This document shows, piece after piece, positions 9,554 to 20,427 of a DNA stretch of 64,000 nucleotides (positions are counted from its first letter, which is position 1; the number at the start of each line of letters is the position of its first letter). A program made the translations under genes and the position numbers. The DNA comes from Candidatus Limosilactobacillus merdigallinarum. GTDB taxonomy: Bacteria; Bacillota; Bacilli; Lactobacillales; Lactobacillaceae. The stretch is taken from positions 1-64,000 of the forward strand of contig DXFH01000027.1 in NCBI GenBank assembly GCA_019114515.1, read 5' to 3'. Below the pieces are notes generated by a model that was not told the DNA's origin, did not search any database, and saw only the letters and a program-made list of their open reading frames with translations.

Positions 9554-10417
9554 TTATGCGCGCACCCATCTTTGTTCGTTCCAATTAGTCGGCTGTACCA
9601 CCAGATAGAGAACATAAAAAACACCAATTCCCGTTAAGTTCCATAGGTAATTCCAACCACTGTGACCAACATCATGCAAGCGCTGAACTGTTGCAAATAT
9701 AGAATATAATGCATAAATCAAGTAAATAATCACAAATATTATTGCAAAAATTTCCTCACTGGCTGGGAATAACCCGATCAAGAAACCTAAGCAGAATGTA
9801 GCCACTAAATATATCAATTCAAATGCCAAGTATCCCCACCAGAAGTCGGCACGACCCATGCATTTTTCGGGTTTGCCAAAGCACTTCAGCCAGACTTCAA
9901 AAGAAGCGCTTAAGCCCGGTTGTGCGGACTCATTGTAGGCACTTGCCGGTGCTTGTTGATAGTAGCCATTGCTAGTGTTACGGTTATCTCGATATTCTTG
10001 ATATTCGTTTTGTTCATGTGGATTAAAAAATTGTTGAGAAGTATCCTGTGCTTGCTGATCCGCTTGTTCTTGTGTATTTTTATGCTGACTTGAGTCTGCG
10101 TCGAAAAATTGTGTCTGCTGCTGATGCTGCAATCGCTGAGCTTCGCGCGTTTCCGCTGCTTCCCGTGGATCATCTGAGACATTATTACTGGCATCTTCGG
10201 GTGCTGTTGTTTGAGAGTTACTTGACGCAGCCACACTAACAGGAGTTTTGGGTTCATCGATTGGTGCTTCATGCGGAACTGCCTGTGAAGAAACGGTTTG
10301 ATTACTCGTTTCTGTGGTTTGACTATCTACTGGCGGCTGTTTAGCACCGCAATTAGTACAAAAAACAGCATTAATTGGTAGCTTTTTGCCACATTCCGGA
10401 CAAAATTTATAATTCAC
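9554..10417 (-). CDS. zinc-ribbon plus DUF805-like membrane protein
   Basis: FCPECGKKLPINAVFCTNCGA; GRADFWWGYLAFELIY...QRLHDVGHSGWNYLW DUF805-type motif. Confidence 0.85.
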   Translation of the reverse strand: MNYKFCPECGKKLPINAVFCTNCGAKQPPVDSQTTETSNQTVSSQAVPHEAPIDEPKTPVSVAASSNSQTTAPEDASNNVSDDPREAAETREAQRLQHQQQTQFFDADSSQHKNTQEQADQQAQDTSQQFFNPHEQNEYQEYRDNRNTSNGYYQQAPASAYNESAQPGLSASFEVWLKCFGKPEKCMGRADFWWGYLAFELIYLVATFCLGFLIGLFPASEEIFAIIFVIIYLIYALYSIFATVQRLHDVGHSGWNYLWNLTGIGVFYVLYLVVQPTNWNEQRWVRA

Positions 10418-10525
10418 CTTAATAAGCCTCTTATCATTTGAAAATTAACTGTTGATATTATAAAAAATAACGATAGCATCGTCAATTTAGTGTAAAATAT
10501 GTAGTCGTTGAGGAGGACTTCATCT

Positions 10526-11233
10526 ATGAAAACTAAATATTGCCCTAATTGTGGCAAAGAAATTGATATTAATGCATCAAAATGCACCCATTGTGGATTT
10601 ATATTTAATAACTCACAAAATCAGGCACCACAGCAACCCGCACCGCAGCGGCCACGTAAATCCTCAAAAAAGTTTATTTACGTTTTAAGTTGTCTATTAA
10701 TATTATTAATTGCACTTGGTGGTTATGCAATTTATACGAATCGGAGACCATCATTCAACCAATCACAGAGCAGTCACTCCAGTTCTAGCAGCAGCTCTAA
10801 TACCGATAATAATTCAAGCTCCCAGTCCTCTTCCTCGTCTTATCACGACAACATCAACTGGGATAGCAGCAAAGCTTCATCATTTGATGACCAATTTCAA
10901 AGCTGGGCCAACAAGATGCACCAATCCTATACCAGTGGTGACACCACTTTCGATGGCGTAAGCTACCCGCAGGATTTTAGTAAAAAGCGTTTTGTCATTA
11001 ACGGTAATGATGCCACGGTATCAATGGCCGGATCTAATAAAAAGACTGATTACAAGGTAGTCGAAATCCGTTATGACAGCGATCAAGGCTACTTATACAT
11101 CTTTGCTTTCCATGATGGGTCGCCAATTGTTTTATTTACCCAGTCCGGAAATGCCAGCGACGATTCGGTATCATTTAAGACCACTGCAAACGGTGAATTA
11201 CGTAATCTCTTCTCTAACTTTAGTGCTAACTAG
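10526..11233 (+). CDS. zinc-ribbon, single-TM protein with Ser-rich linker
   Basis: MKTKYCPNCGKEIDINASKCTHCG, TM, poly-Ser linker; RBS aggagg at 10511, ATG at 10526. Confidence 0.8.
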   Translation: MKTKYCPNCGKEIDINASKCTHCGFIFNNSQNQAPQQPAPQRPRKSSKKFIYVLSCLLILLIALGGYAIYTNRRPSFNQSQSSHSSSSSSSNTDNNSSSQSSSSSYHDNINWDSSKASSFDDQFQSWANKMHQSYTSGDTTFDGVSYPQDFSKKRFVINGNDATVSMAGSNKKTDYKVVEIRYDSDQGYLYIFAFHDGSPIVLFTQSGNASDDSVSFKTTANGELRNLFSNFSAN

Positions 11234-11246
11234 TTTTATTTCGATC

Positions 11247-11285
11247 AAAAAGCGGTAAGCAAGATACATTGCTTACCGCTTTTTT
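11247..11285. terminator. bidirectional intrinsic terminator
   Basis: AAAAAGCGGTAAGCaagatacattGCTTACCGCTTTTT between convergent genes. Confidence 0.85.
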
Positions 11286-11305
11286 CGTTTACCTTAGTTC
11301 ATGAT

Positions 11306-12556
11306 CTACTTCGCACGTTCTACATTTAACTTGTTAATATGCAGTAATACATCAACCACCTTTTCCATCGTTTGTAATGAAACAAATTCATAACGGGAGT
11401 GCATGTTCTCGCCACCAGCAAAGAGGTTTGGCGTTGGCAGACCCTTGTAGGAAATGGTGGAACCATCCGTACCACCTCGAACAGGATAGATGTCAGGCTT
11501 AATGCCTAAGTCTTCAATGGCCTGCTTAGCAAGTTCAACCACATCCATATGGTCTTTTAATGCATCCTTTAAGTTGTAGTATTGGTCAACGAGTTTAAGG
11601 TGGACACGTTCCTCACCTAATGAATCATTGATGTCTTTGACCGCGTCACGCAGCATTTGCTTACGTACTTCCAGTTGGTGACGGTCAAAGTCACGAATCA
11701 GGTAAGCTAAGTGTGCATAGTCAGTCTTGCCTTCAAATTGATAAATGTGGAAGAACCCTTCCCGGCCCTCAGTTAATTCAGGTGTGTCGTGAGCTGGCAA
11801 ACTGTTCTGTAGCTGAATGCCCAACTTAATGGCGTTAACCATGACTCCCTTGGCCGTACCAGTGTGGCTATCAGTACCATCAATATCAATGTATGCAGCG
11901 GCCGCATTAAAGGTTTCGTATTCCAATTCACCCAGGGGGCCACCGTCAACCGTGTAAGCAAAATCAGCACCAAATTCGGCGGGGTCAAAATGAGCAGCGC
12001 CAATGCCGATTTCTTCATCGGTACCGAAACCAACCTGGATGTCACCATGCTTAATGTCTGGGTGCTTAAGCAGGTATGCCAGCATGGTCACCACTGCAGC
12101 TACCCCTGACTTGTCATCGGCACCCAAAAGCGTGGAACCATCGGTCGTAACCAAAGTATCCCCGGCATAGTTCTTCAGAGCTGGAAACTGGGCAGGATCC
12201 AAGTAATACTTACCATCTTCGTCCAAACGGATCTTTGAACGACCATCGTAGTCTGCTACGACTTGTGGCTTGATGTTATGCGCATTAAAGTCGGCCGTAT
12301 CAACATGCGTAATCAACCCGAATGCTGGCACCTTATGATCAACGTTGCTTGGCAGCGTCGCCATGAGGTAAGTACCCGCTTTGTTGAAGCGCACATTAGA
12401 AACCCCTAACCCCTTCAATTCACTGGCTAAATCCTTTAAGAAGTCTGTTTCTGCCAGGTTAGACGGTAGTGAATCACTATTCTCGTTAGAACGGGTTTCT
12501 ACTTTCACGTATTTTAGGAAGCGGTCGAGTAAATGTTCATATTTTTCTTCTGCCAT
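11306..12556 (-). CDS. pepT: peptidase T (tripeptidase)
   Basis: GLITHVDTADFN, LLGADDKSGVAAVVTML, GTDEEIGIGA, PVRGGTDGSTISYKGLPTPNLFAGG. Confidence 0.96.
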   Translation of the reverse strand: MAEEKYEHLLDRFLKYVKVETRSNENSDSLPSNLAETDFLKDLASELKGLGVSNVRFNKAGTYLMATLPSNVDHKVPAFGLITHVDTADFNAHNIKPQVVADYDGRSKIRLDEDGKYYLDPAQFPALKNYAGDTLVTTDGSTLLGADDKSGVAAVVTMLAYLLKHPDIKHGDIQVGFGTDEEIGIGAAHFDPAEFGADFAYTVDGGPLGELEYETFNAAAAYIDIDGTDSHTGTAKGVMVNAIKLGIQLQNSLPAHDTPELTEGREGFFHIYQFEGKTDYAHLAYLIRDFDRHQLEVRKQMLRDAVKDINDSLGEERVHLKLVDQYYNLKDALKDHMDVVELAKQAIEDLGIKPDIYPVRGGTDGSTISYKGLPTPNLFAGGENMHSRYEFVSLQTMEKVVDVLLHINKLNVERAK

Positions 12557-12571
12557 AATTATCACCTCATA

Positions 12572-13390
12572 TTATTTAACAATGTATTGGTAAGGGTCGG
12601 TATTAATCTTCGTTTGGACGATTTCAAAGTCCCAAGAGTCTTCATGCTTAAATCGATTTAGCAAGTTCGCCAGTCCTTGAATGCTGACTGCCTCGACATG
12701 GTGACCCACATCCGCCACCAGCAGGTTATTGGCTTTCATATCATGAGCCACATGGTAGGAAACATCACCGGTAACATAGGCATCTGCACCAAGCTTGACT
12801 GCTGCTGGCCAGAACTGGCCGCCGGAACCACCCAAAATGGCAACCCGCTTTACTGGGTGTTCGGTCAATGGTGCAATCAAACGCAAGCCCTGTAAGTTAA
12901 AGGCTTCCAGGCAATATTGCGCAAACTCTTGGTAATTCATGGGATGGTCAAGCATTCCGACACGGCCCATGCCTTGGCTGCCACCATCGCCCATGGTTTC
13001 GCCTTCGTTTAGTAGTGGACGCGTATCATTTAATTTCAACTTTTCCGCCAACCAGTCATTCATTCCACCGCTCGCGGCATCTAAATTAGTATGGGCCCCA
13101 TAAACGGTAATCTGATGACTCAAAAGATCCGCATACATCTGATTTTGCGGATTACGGGTATCCAGATTCTTTGCTGGATGAAACATAATCGGATGGTGAG
13201 CGAAAATAAAGTCAACATGGCGGTCAATCGCCTCTTGCACGACTTCAGGCCGGACATCTAAAGTGGTCATCAATTTATGCACCGATCGGTCGGGATTGCC
13301 AAGTTGTAACCCAACATGATCCCAACTCTCTGCCAAGTTTTGCGGACAAAAACGTTCAAAACGTGCAATGACCTCATTTCCGGTTGTCAT
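12572..13390 (-). CDS. Nif3-like dinuclear metal center protein
   Basis: AESWDHVGLQLG, HHPIMFHP, GAHTNLDAASGGMND. Confidence 0.94.
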   Translation of the reverse strand: MTTGNEVIARFERFCPQNLAESWDHVGLQLGNPDRSVHKLMTTLDVRPEVVQEAIDRHVDFIFAHHPIMFHPAKNLDTRNPQNQMYADLLSHQITVYGAHTNLDAASGGMNDWLAEKLKLNDTRPLLNEGETMGDGGSQGMGRVGMLDHPMNYQEFAQYCLEAFNLQGLRLIAPLTEHPVKRVAILGGSGGQFWPAAVKLGADAYVTGDVSYHVAHDMKANNLLVADVGHHVEAVSIQGLANLLNRFKHEDSWDFEIVQTKINTDPYQYIVK

Positions 13391-14084
13391 GATCAATAAC
13401 CTCCTCAATCAAATCCAACTTAGCCTGCAATTGCTGCTGACGGTCTGTGTCCGTGGATTTTGCGGCTGCCATTTGTGTTAGTGCTTGTTGTAATCGGCCA
13501 GCTTCCGACTGCCATTTTTCCTTAAACAATGGTCCTTGTTGTTCCAGTAAAAGTGGTCCAAACAGCAATTCTCGTTGGTTATAGCGAACTGGGCAAACAG
13601 AAGGTTGTGCGACAATGATTTCGTAACGGTGACCATCGTCTTTTAACAATTCTTCATGCATAATCTGAAAACGGTGGTTCATCAGCCATTGCCGCAAACG
13701 AAATTCCCCAATATTGGGCTGCAAGACCAAGCGCTTGACACTTTTGAGCTTATCCTGGCCCCGATCCAGGATTTCTTCGATTAGTGAACCGCCCATTCCG
13801 GCAATCACGATCGTGTCAATGTGATCGTCTGGTTGGATTGCATCTAACCCATCTGCTAACCGCGGTTTTAGGGAATCCTGCAGCTGTAGCTTTGTGATTT
13901 CTACTTCTTCATTGGCAAATGGTCCCTTCGCCACTTCCCCCGCTACTGCGTACTTAATTCGTCCATTTAACAACAAAGCAGCCGGCAAATAAGCATGATC
14001 AGACCCAATGTCCGCTACACGGGCATTATAAGGCACCCAATCCGCGACTGCTTGTAAACGCTTGGACAAATGTCGTTCGTCCAT
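13374..14084 (-). CDS. trmK: tRNA (adenine(22)-N(1))-methyltransferase
   Basis: MDERHLSKRLQAVADWVPYNARVADIGSDHAYLPAALL; IAGMGGSLIEEIL. Confidence 0.94.
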   Translation of the reverse strand: MDERHLSKRLQAVADWVPYNARVADIGSDHAYLPAALLLNGRIKYAVAGEVAKGPFANEEVEITKLQLQDSLKPRLADGLDAIQPDDHIDTIVIAGMGGSLIEEILDRGQDKLKSVKRLVLQPNIGEFRLRQWLMNHRFQIMHEELLKDDGHRYEIIVAQPSVCPVRYNQRELLFGPLLLEQQGPLFKEKWQSEAGRLQQALTQMAAAKSTDTDRQQQLQAKLDLIEEVIDHDNRK

Positions 14085-14130
14085 TCGGGTCACCTCCATC
14101 TCAACTAAGATTATTGTACCAATTTTGTGT

Positions 14131-14168
14131 AAAAAAAACACTGGTCAACCAAGCGGTCAACCAGCGTT
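14131..14168 (-). terminator. intrinsic terminator at the end of the lysine operon
   Basis: AAACGCTGGTTGACCGCTTGGTTGACCAGTGTTTTTTTT on the minus strand. Confidence 0.75.
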
Positions 14169-14181
14169 TGTTCATTTAATT

Positions 14182-15363
14182 TTATTGTAATTCAGATAAG
14201 TGTTCTTTAATTTGCTGCATGGCTTGTGACAATTTTTCATCGGAAGCCGCGTAAGAAATCCGGATGTAACCCTTACCGCCTTCACCAAAGACGTTACCAG
14301 GTACCACCCCAACCTTAGCCTTTTGTGCCAATGCTAACGCGAACTTCTCATCGTCCGTGCCAAACTTTGCTGGAATCTTGGCAAAGACATAGAAGGCTCC
14401 TTCAGGCGTTGCCATTTCAAAGCCCATTTCTGTCAGCTTTTCAATCAAGAAATCACGACGCTTCTTGTAAGCAGCATTGAACTTAGCTGGGTCATTCTTG
14501 CCATGTTCATAAGCTTCAATGGCAGCATCTTGGGCAATGTCGTTAACCGCGATGGTCAAGAAACTGTGAACCTTCGTAATTTCAGCTAGCAGTTCTGCAG
14601 GGCCAGCAATAAAGCCAATCCGCCAACCAGTCATGGCAAATGATTTTGAAGCCCCTGATACTAATAGTGTCTGGCCAGGAATCAAAGTAGCCAGTGAAGC
14701 ATGCTTTTGATCGTATTCGAGGTCACTGTAAATTTCATCAGCTACTACTAAGATGTGGTGCTTCTTGAACAAAGCAGCCAATTCATTAATCTTTTCCTGT
14801 GAATATACCCGACCAGTTGGGTTACTTGGGTAGTTTAACAAAATCATCTTCGCATTAGGATGTTCTTCCAATGCCTGCTCTACCTGTTCAGTAGTCAATT
14901 CAAAACCATTGTTAAAGGTGTCAATTTCAACTACTTTTGCCCCTGCCATCCGAATAACGGAGAAGTATAGGGAAAAAGCGGGCGTTGGTACCAGCACTTC
15001 GTCACCTGGGTTCAATGCTCCCAGCATAATGTCGCCTAAGCCTTCAGTAGCACCATTGGTCACAATGATTTCGTTTTCGGGGTCGTAATCAACGCCCCGG
15101 GACTCTTTCAGACGCTTAGCAATTGCCTGCCGCAACTCCAGCTTACCATTTGACGGTGCATAGTGAGAGTCATCATTTTGAATCCCCCTAATGGCAGCCT
15201 GCTTAATATGTTCTGGAACATTAAAATCGGGTTCCCCTAATGTCAGCTTTAAGATGCCCGGAATCTGGGAAACTTTATTGTCAAAGCCACGAATCCCTGA
15301 CATGGGCATGTTCTTAATTGTTTGGTTAACAATTCCACTAACTTCTGATGATAATTTAGGCAT
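14182..15363 (-). CDS. class I/II aminotransferase, probable N-acetyl-LL-diaminopimelate aminotransferase
   Basis: LNYPSNPTGRVYS, SGASKSFAMTGWRIGF PLP site; located in the DAP operon. Confidence 0.9.
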   Translation of the reverse strand: MPKLSSEVSGIVNQTIKNMPMSGIRGFDNKVSQIPGILKLTLGEPDFNVPEHIKQAAIRGIQNDDSHYAPSNGKLELRQAIAKRLKESRGVDYDPENEIIVTNGATEGLGDIMLGALNPGDEVLVPTPAFSLYFSVIRMAGAKVVEIDTFNNGFELTTEQVEQALEEHPNAKMILLNYPSNPTGRVYSQEKINELAALFKKHHILVVADEIYSDLEYDQKHASLATLIPGQTLLVSGASKSFAMTGWRIGFIAGPAELLAEITKVHSFLTIAVNDIAQDAAIEAYEHGKNDPAKFNAAYKKRRDFLIEKLTEMGFEMATPEGAFYVFAKIPAKFGTDDEKFALALAQKAKVGVVPGNVFGEGGKGYIRISYAASDEKLSQAMQQIKEHLSELQ

Positions 15364-15420
15364 AGTAATCCCTCATTTCTAACAAATCTGCATCCACTAA
15401 CAACCCCTCAACATAGTTGT

Positions 15421-16200
15421 TTAGAGGATATTTTCCAACCCAATATACAGCTTGTCTAATTGATCAATCTTTTGCATTGCAACCTTTACACCGCTCATGA
15501 ATGACTCTCGGTCAAAGGAATCTTGCCGAATGGTTAAGGCTTCTCCCTTACCACCAAAAAGCACTTGCTCATGAGCAATGTATCCTGGCAAGCGGACAGC
15601 ATGAATACGAATACCTTGGTAGTCACCACCACGGACATTCTTCATCGTTTCCAAAGTGTCGGGCGCACTTTCGTGTGGTTTACGATTTTCGGCGATCAAT
15701 TTAGCTGTGCTTAATGCCGTTCCTGATGGTGCATCCTTTTTATCAGAATGGTGCATTTCAATGATTTCAACATCTGGGAAGTAAGCAGCAGCTTCTTTGG
15801 CAAACTTCATCAACAGTACGGCAGACATACCAAAGTTAGGAGCAATTAATCCTCCCAAACCATTATCATCTGCCAGCTGTTTTAATTCTGCTTCTTGGTC
15901 GTCGGTTAAGCCAGTCGTACCAACAATTGGCTTTATTCCATGGGTTAATGCATACTTGACGTTCGGATATACAGCCTGTGGGACAGTAAAATCAATCCAG
16001 ATATCCGCTGGATCATCATCAATCGTATCCAGACTGGCATAAAGTTTGACATCATCACTAACATTCAGTTCTTCTTGTTGACCATCATGAATATTGGGCC
16101 CCAGTCCTGCGCTAACAATAAAGCCATCCGTATGGTTCACTAGGTTAACCACTTTTTGACCCATAGCGCCATTAATCCCGGCAATTAATACTCTTTTCAT
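15421..16200 (-). CDS. dapB: 4-hydroxy-tetrahydrodipicolinate reductase
   Basis: VLIAGINGAMGQKVV, EMHHSDKKDAPSGTAL. Confidence 0.96.
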   Translation of the reverse strand: MKRVLIAGINGAMGQKVVNLVNHTDGFIVSAGLGPNIHDGQQEELNVSDDVKLYASLDTIDDDPADIWIDFTVPQAVYPNVKYALTHGIKPIVGTTGLTDDQEAELKQLADDNGLGGLIAPNFGMSAVLLMKFAKEAAAYFPDVEIIEMHHSDKKDAPSGTALSTAKLIAENRKPHESAPDTLETMKNVRGGDYQGIRIHAVRLPGYIAHEQVLFGGKGEALTIRQDSFDRESFMSGVKVAMQKIDQLDKLYIGLENIL

Positions 16201-16203
16201 GAA

Positions 16204-17121
16204 TTAATCCCCCAAGTTAAGCGGTAATTCACCATTTAAAGCATCTGCTGGCAGGTCTAAGGCCTTAGCTAATTGTGACTTTTCATCATCATTTAAAGTC
16301 ATGATCGGCAAACGACAGCCACCAACCTTAAATCCTTGGGCGTTTAACAATGCTTTGACTGGTGACGGTGATGGGAACATGAATAAAGCAGCCATCTTTG
16401 GCGTTAACCACCGTTGAATCTTTGCAGCTGCTTGGTAATCACCCTTATATAAGTCATCAAACATTTCCCGCATCTGTGGGGTGTAGCTATGTGATGCGAC
16501 TGAAATCACACCATTAGCACCCAATACTCGTGAAGTTAATGCTTGAACATCCTCACCTGAGAATACACAGAAATTTGGTTCCTTGTGTTCAATAATGTAT
16601 TCCATCTCTTCTAAGCTGGCACATTGCTTAACCGCCGCAATGTTTTTGTGATGAGATAAAGTAACAATCGTTTCTGCTTCCATCTTAGAGCCAGTCCGAC
16701 CTGGAATGTTATACATCACAATTGGAATGTTGACATTATCAGCAACAGTGGTGAAGTGAGCAATCATTCCCCGCTGGTTAGGTTTGTTATAAGGTGGCAC
16801 CACTACCAATGCGTAATCAATTCCGTCAATCTTAGCCACTTCATTGGTAAAGGCAATGGTCTCCTTCGTGTTATTACTGCCAGTACCAGCAATTACTGGT
16901 ATCCGTCCATCAACAATTTCACCAAAATGACGATACAGATCTAACTTTTCATCATGACTCAGTTCAGGAGTTTCACCAGTTGTCCCACCAATAACGAAAC
17001 CGTTACTACCTTCCTTAATCAAGTAGTTAGTTAGTTTACTTAATGCGTCATAATCAATTTTGCCTTCATCATTAAATGGGGTGATGATGGCAGTTAATAA
17101 GTCAGCATCCTTTAATTGCAT
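16204..17121 (-). CDS. dapA: 4-hydroxy-tetrahydrodipicolinate synthase
   Basis: [33 protein letters not shown]. Confidence 0.96.
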   Translation of the reverse strand: MQLKDADLLTAIITPFNDEGKIDYDALSKLTNYLIKEGSNGFVIGGTTGETPELSHDEKLDLYRHFGEIVDGRIPVIAGTGSNNTKETIAFTNEVAKIDGIDYALVVVPPYNKPNQRGMIAHFTTVADNVNIPIVMYNIPGRTGSKMEAETIVTLSHHKNIAAVKQCASLEEMEYIIEHKEPNFCVFSGEDVQALTSRVLGANGVISVASHSYTPQMREMFDDLYKGDYQAAAKIQRWLTPKMAALFMFPSPSPVKALLNAQGFKVGGCRLPIMTLNDDEKSQLAKALDLPADALNGELPLNLGD

Positions 17122-17133
17122 TGCTATATCCTC

Positions 17134-18285
17134 CTAAAATTGCATCCGATAATTTAAAAATCCGGTAATTGCATTAATTCCCGGCTGAATAGAGTCTTCA
17201 TCCGGCGTCAAAGTGGCAGAGTGAAGCTGGGAGTCATCATTAACTCCTAGCCAAAACATCGTACCAGGAAATTTATTCAACAGGTAACCAAAGTCTTCAC
17301 CGGTCATCGCCGGTCGTGTTTCAATAAAGTTTACGCTGCTGGTATTTTGCATGTAGTAAATAAAGCGTTTGGTTAATTCAGGATTATTTTCAACTGGATA
17401 ATAGCCACCCTGGTTTAATCCTAAATCAACTTTTATGCCAAAACTTTTAGCAGTCCCATCACAAATCTTTTGTAAACGGTCATCAATCTTTAGAATCATT
17501 TTTTGAGTTAGGCCACGAATGGTACCCTCAATCCGGGTATGACCTGCAATTACATTACGAATCGTGCCCCCACTAATTTTACCTAAAGTAACCACCCCAC
17601 TATCAATGGGATCAATGCTTCGGGAAACAATTGTCTGAATCTGCATAATCAGACTCGCCGCTGCAACAACTGTATCACGCGCGTCCTGTGGAAAGGCAGC
17701 ATGACCACCCTTACCCTGGATGTCAATATTCACTTCAGTGGTGCCGGCAAATAAAGTCCCCATCCGGCAACCAATAGCACCAGCGGGGAGGTCAGGATTG
17801 TCATGTAAGCCGTAGAATTCGTCAGGACACCATTTGCCTGAAAATAGACCTAATTCATAAGCACGCTTGCCACCAGCATCGCTTTCCTCCGCCGGTTGGA
17901 AAAAGAAAAGTAGGTTATCTTTTGGCTGATGGTTGGCAAAGTAGCTCAACACACCGATAGCCATCGTCATATGGATATCATGCCCACATGCGTGCATGAC
18001 GCCTGGATGATGCGAAGAAAATGGTAGGCCCGTTTTTTCGGTAACGGGTAACGCATCAATATCCGTACGGTAACCGATCGTCCGTTGAGGCTTACTACCA
18101 TGAACCAGGACCATCATCGCAGTTGGCAAATCTGCTGGTTCGCGAATTTCCAAATGATCTTGTGGTAACTTAGCAACTAATTGACGCAAGTAAGCATGCG
18201 TCTGCTTTTCATGTAACGCTAATTCGGGAATTTCATGCAGGTGACGACGGATTTTGATTAAATCGTTTATGTCAAATTCTGCCAT
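17134..18285 (-). CDS. dapL: N-acetyldiaminopimelate deacetylase (M20)
   Basis: RRHLHEIPELALHE, MHACGHDIHMTM, TGEDFGYLL; between dapA and dapH. Confidence 0.92.
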   Translation of the reverse strand: MAEFDINDLIKIRRHLHEIPELALHEKQTHAYLRQLVAKLPQDHLEIREPADLPTAMMVLVHGSKPQRTIGYRTDIDALPVTEKTGLPFSSHHPGVMHACGHDIHMTMAIGVLSYFANHQPKDNLLFFFQPAEESDAGGKRAYELGLFSGKWCPDEFYGLHDNPDLPAGAIGCRMGTLFAGTTEVNIDIQGKGGHAAFPQDARDTVVAAASLIMQIQTIVSRSIDPIDSGVVTLGKISGGTIRNVIAGHTRIEGTIRGLTQKMILKIDDRLQKICDGTAKSFGIKVDLGLNQGGYYPVENNPELTKRFIYYMQNTSSVNFIETRPAMTGEDFGYLLNKFPGTMFWLGVNDDSQLHSATLTPDEDSIQPGINAITGFLNYRMQF

Positions 18286-18288
18286 GAA

Positions 18289-19002
18289 TTACAGCTTCCT
18301 TAAGTTCTCTTCAAGGCCTGTCTTGCTGTCAGTCTTGGCGTCCACGTCTTTAATGTAGCGTGCTGGTACACCGGCAACCACCGTGTGTGGTTTCACATCA
18401 TGGGTAACAATTGCTCCCGCAGCCACGACGGCTCCTTCTCCAACATGGACACCTTCCAGGACTACCGCATTCGCGCCAATCAATACATTATCATCAACCT
18501 GCACTGGCTTAGCAGATGCTGGTTCAATGACTCCTGCCAGCACAGTACCAGCGCCAATGTGACAATGATTACCTACAATTGCACGGCCACCGAGAATGGT
18601 CCCCATGTCGATCATGGTGTCGTCACCGATTTCAGCCCCAATATTGATCACTGCACCCATCATCACAACGGCATTGTTACCAATGGAAACTTGATCACGA
18701 ATGATTGCTCCTGGTTCGATTCGTGCATTAATTTCTTTCAAGTCGAGCATTGGAACTGCCGAATTCCTGGCATCATTTTCCACTCGGACGCCATCAAAAT
18801 CATCTTTATGTGCTGCTAAAAATGGTTTTAAATCAGCCCAGTCGCCAAAAACAACGCCACTGTGTGCTGCAACATATGGGTCACTTGTTTCGGGAAAATC
18901 AATTTGATCCAGGTGTTGGCCCCGTAGATACACCTTTACTGGTGTCTTCTTAGGTGCGTTTCCAATATAATTAATAATACTTTGTGCATCTAATTTTGCC
19001 AT
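18289..19002 (-). CDS. dapH: tetrahydrodipicolinate N-acetyltransferase
   Basis: left-handed beta-helix hexapeptides; [34 protein letters not shown]. Confidence 0.95.
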   Translation of the reverse strand: MAKLDAQSIINYIGNAPKKTPVKVYLRGQHLDQIDFPETSDPYVAAHSGVVFGDWADLKPFLAAHKDDFDGVRVENDARNSAVPMLDLKEINARIEPGAIIRDQVSIGNNAVVMMGAVINIGAEIGDDTMIDMGTILGGRAIVGNHCHIGAGTVLAGVIEPASAKPVQVDDNVLIGANAVVLEGVHVGEGAVVAAGAIVTHDVKPHTVVAGVPARYIKDVDAKTDSKTGLEENLRKL

Positions 19003-19053
19003 AATTGATACTCCTTTCGTTATTATTATACCACCGAAGTTTTAGAAACCGTC

Positions 19054-20379
19054 TTACATCTTAACCGCGAGATAGTTCAAATCAAGCCGGCTCACATCGG
19101 CTGGTGTCTCTCGCCGAATAACTAAGCGAGCTTCACCATTTTCTGCAAAAACAACTGCTGGACGCGGGTTCCGATTATAATTAGATGCCATTGCATAACC
19201 ATAGGCACCAGTATCTAACATTGCTAAGATATCGCCGGGATGTGTCTTCGGCAATGGCTGGTGCATGGCTAAAACGTCCCCCGATTCACAGTACTTACCA
19301 GCAATTCGTACACGCTCAGTGGCCGGAGCTTGAGGATCACGTGCATACACAGTTTCATATTCGGCCTGGTATAAAGCAGGACGAATGTTATCCCCCATTC
19401 CGCCATCAACCGAGATAAAGGGTTCATAGCCACCAGGAATATCCTTGCGTGAACCAACCGTATATAAAGTATATCCTGCTGGCCCTACTAGAGATCGGCC
19501 CGGTTCAATCCAAATGGCTGGCATGTTGATTCCCGTCTTTTGGACTTCTTCTTCCATTGCGGTGATAATACCATCAACAAAGTCTTCAGGGGCCATTGGC
19601 GATTGCAAAGACGAGTATTGAATACCAAAACCACCACCAACATTAATAGAAGAAACTTCATAACCGTATTGTGCCTTCCAATGCGCGGCAACGTCTACTA
19701 ACTTCCGTGCTGCTGCATTAAATCCGCGGCCATCAAAAACCTGGGAACCTATGTGGGCATGGACACCAAAGACTTCCATTCGTTCACTTTGCAAAATGAT
19801 TTGTAAAGCCCGGTCAGCCTGACCAGACTGCAAATCAAAACCGAACTTGCTGTCTACCTGACCAGTTGCAATGTATGAATTCGTATGTGCAGCGATGCCC
19901 GGTGTAATTCTGATAACCACCTTACAGTGCGTTTGCTGTTCTTGTAATACCTTATTTAACAGATCAATTTCATGAAAGTTATCAACGATGATTAAACCAA
20001 CATCGTGTTTTACTGCCATTTCCAGTTCTTCACGCGACTTGTTATTACCATGAAAAGCAACCTTTGCCATTGGGAATCCCGCATTAATTGCCGTTTGTAA
20101 TTCCCCACCAGAAACTACGTCGGTATGAATTCCCTCCTGCGCCATTACCTGGTAAATACCAATTGAAGAAAAGGCCTTACTAGCATAAGAAATCCCATAA
20201 TGTACATGACGCTGTTCAAAAACATGCTTAAAGCGTTGAATCTGGTCACGTACCTTATTGATGTCGTAAACGTATAAAGGCGTGTCAAATTGATGAGCAA
20301 GGGTTAATGCATCGACCCCACCAATTTGTAAATGACCTGCATCATTCAAATTATCAGCTGTTAGTTGTTCGTTCATCAT
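19054..20379 (-). CDS. lysA: diaminopimelate decarboxylase
   Basis: YDINKVRDQI, YASKAFSS, HIGSQ, CESGDVLA motifs. Confidence 0.96.
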   Translation of the reverse strand: MMNEQLTADNLNDAGHLQIGGVDALTLAHQFDTPLYVYDINKVRDQIQRFKHVFEQRHVHYGISYASKAFSSIGIYQVMAQEGIHTDVVSGGELQTAINAGFPMAKVAFHGNNKSREELEMAVKHDVGLIIVDNFHEIDLLNKVLQEQQTHCKVVIRITPGIAAHTNSYIATGQVDSKFGFDLQSGQADRALQIILQSERMEVFGVHAHIGSQVFDGRGFNAAARKLVDVAAHWKAQYGYEVSSINVGGGFGIQYSSLQSPMAPEDFVDGIITAMEEEVQKTGINMPAIWIEPGRSLVGPAGYTLYTVGSRKDIPGGYEPFISVDGGMGDNIRPALYQAEYETVYARDPQAPATERVRIAGKYCESGDVLAMHQPLPKTHPGDILAMLDTGAYGYAMASNYNRNPRPAVVFAENGEARLVIRRETPADVSRLDLNYLAVKM

Positions 20380-20427
20380 TGCTCTCTTATCCTCACTAAC
20401 TTAGATTGTCGAAGAGTAAAGAGGGTA

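Noticed and set aside
9910-10272. 120-aa minus-strand ORF inside the DUF805 gene
   Set aside because: Out-of-frame translation of the Gln/Ser-rich linker.
18385-18819. 144-aa plus-strand ORF opposite dapH
   Set aside because: Antisense shadow of hexapeptide-repeat coding sequence; composition atypical of a real protein.
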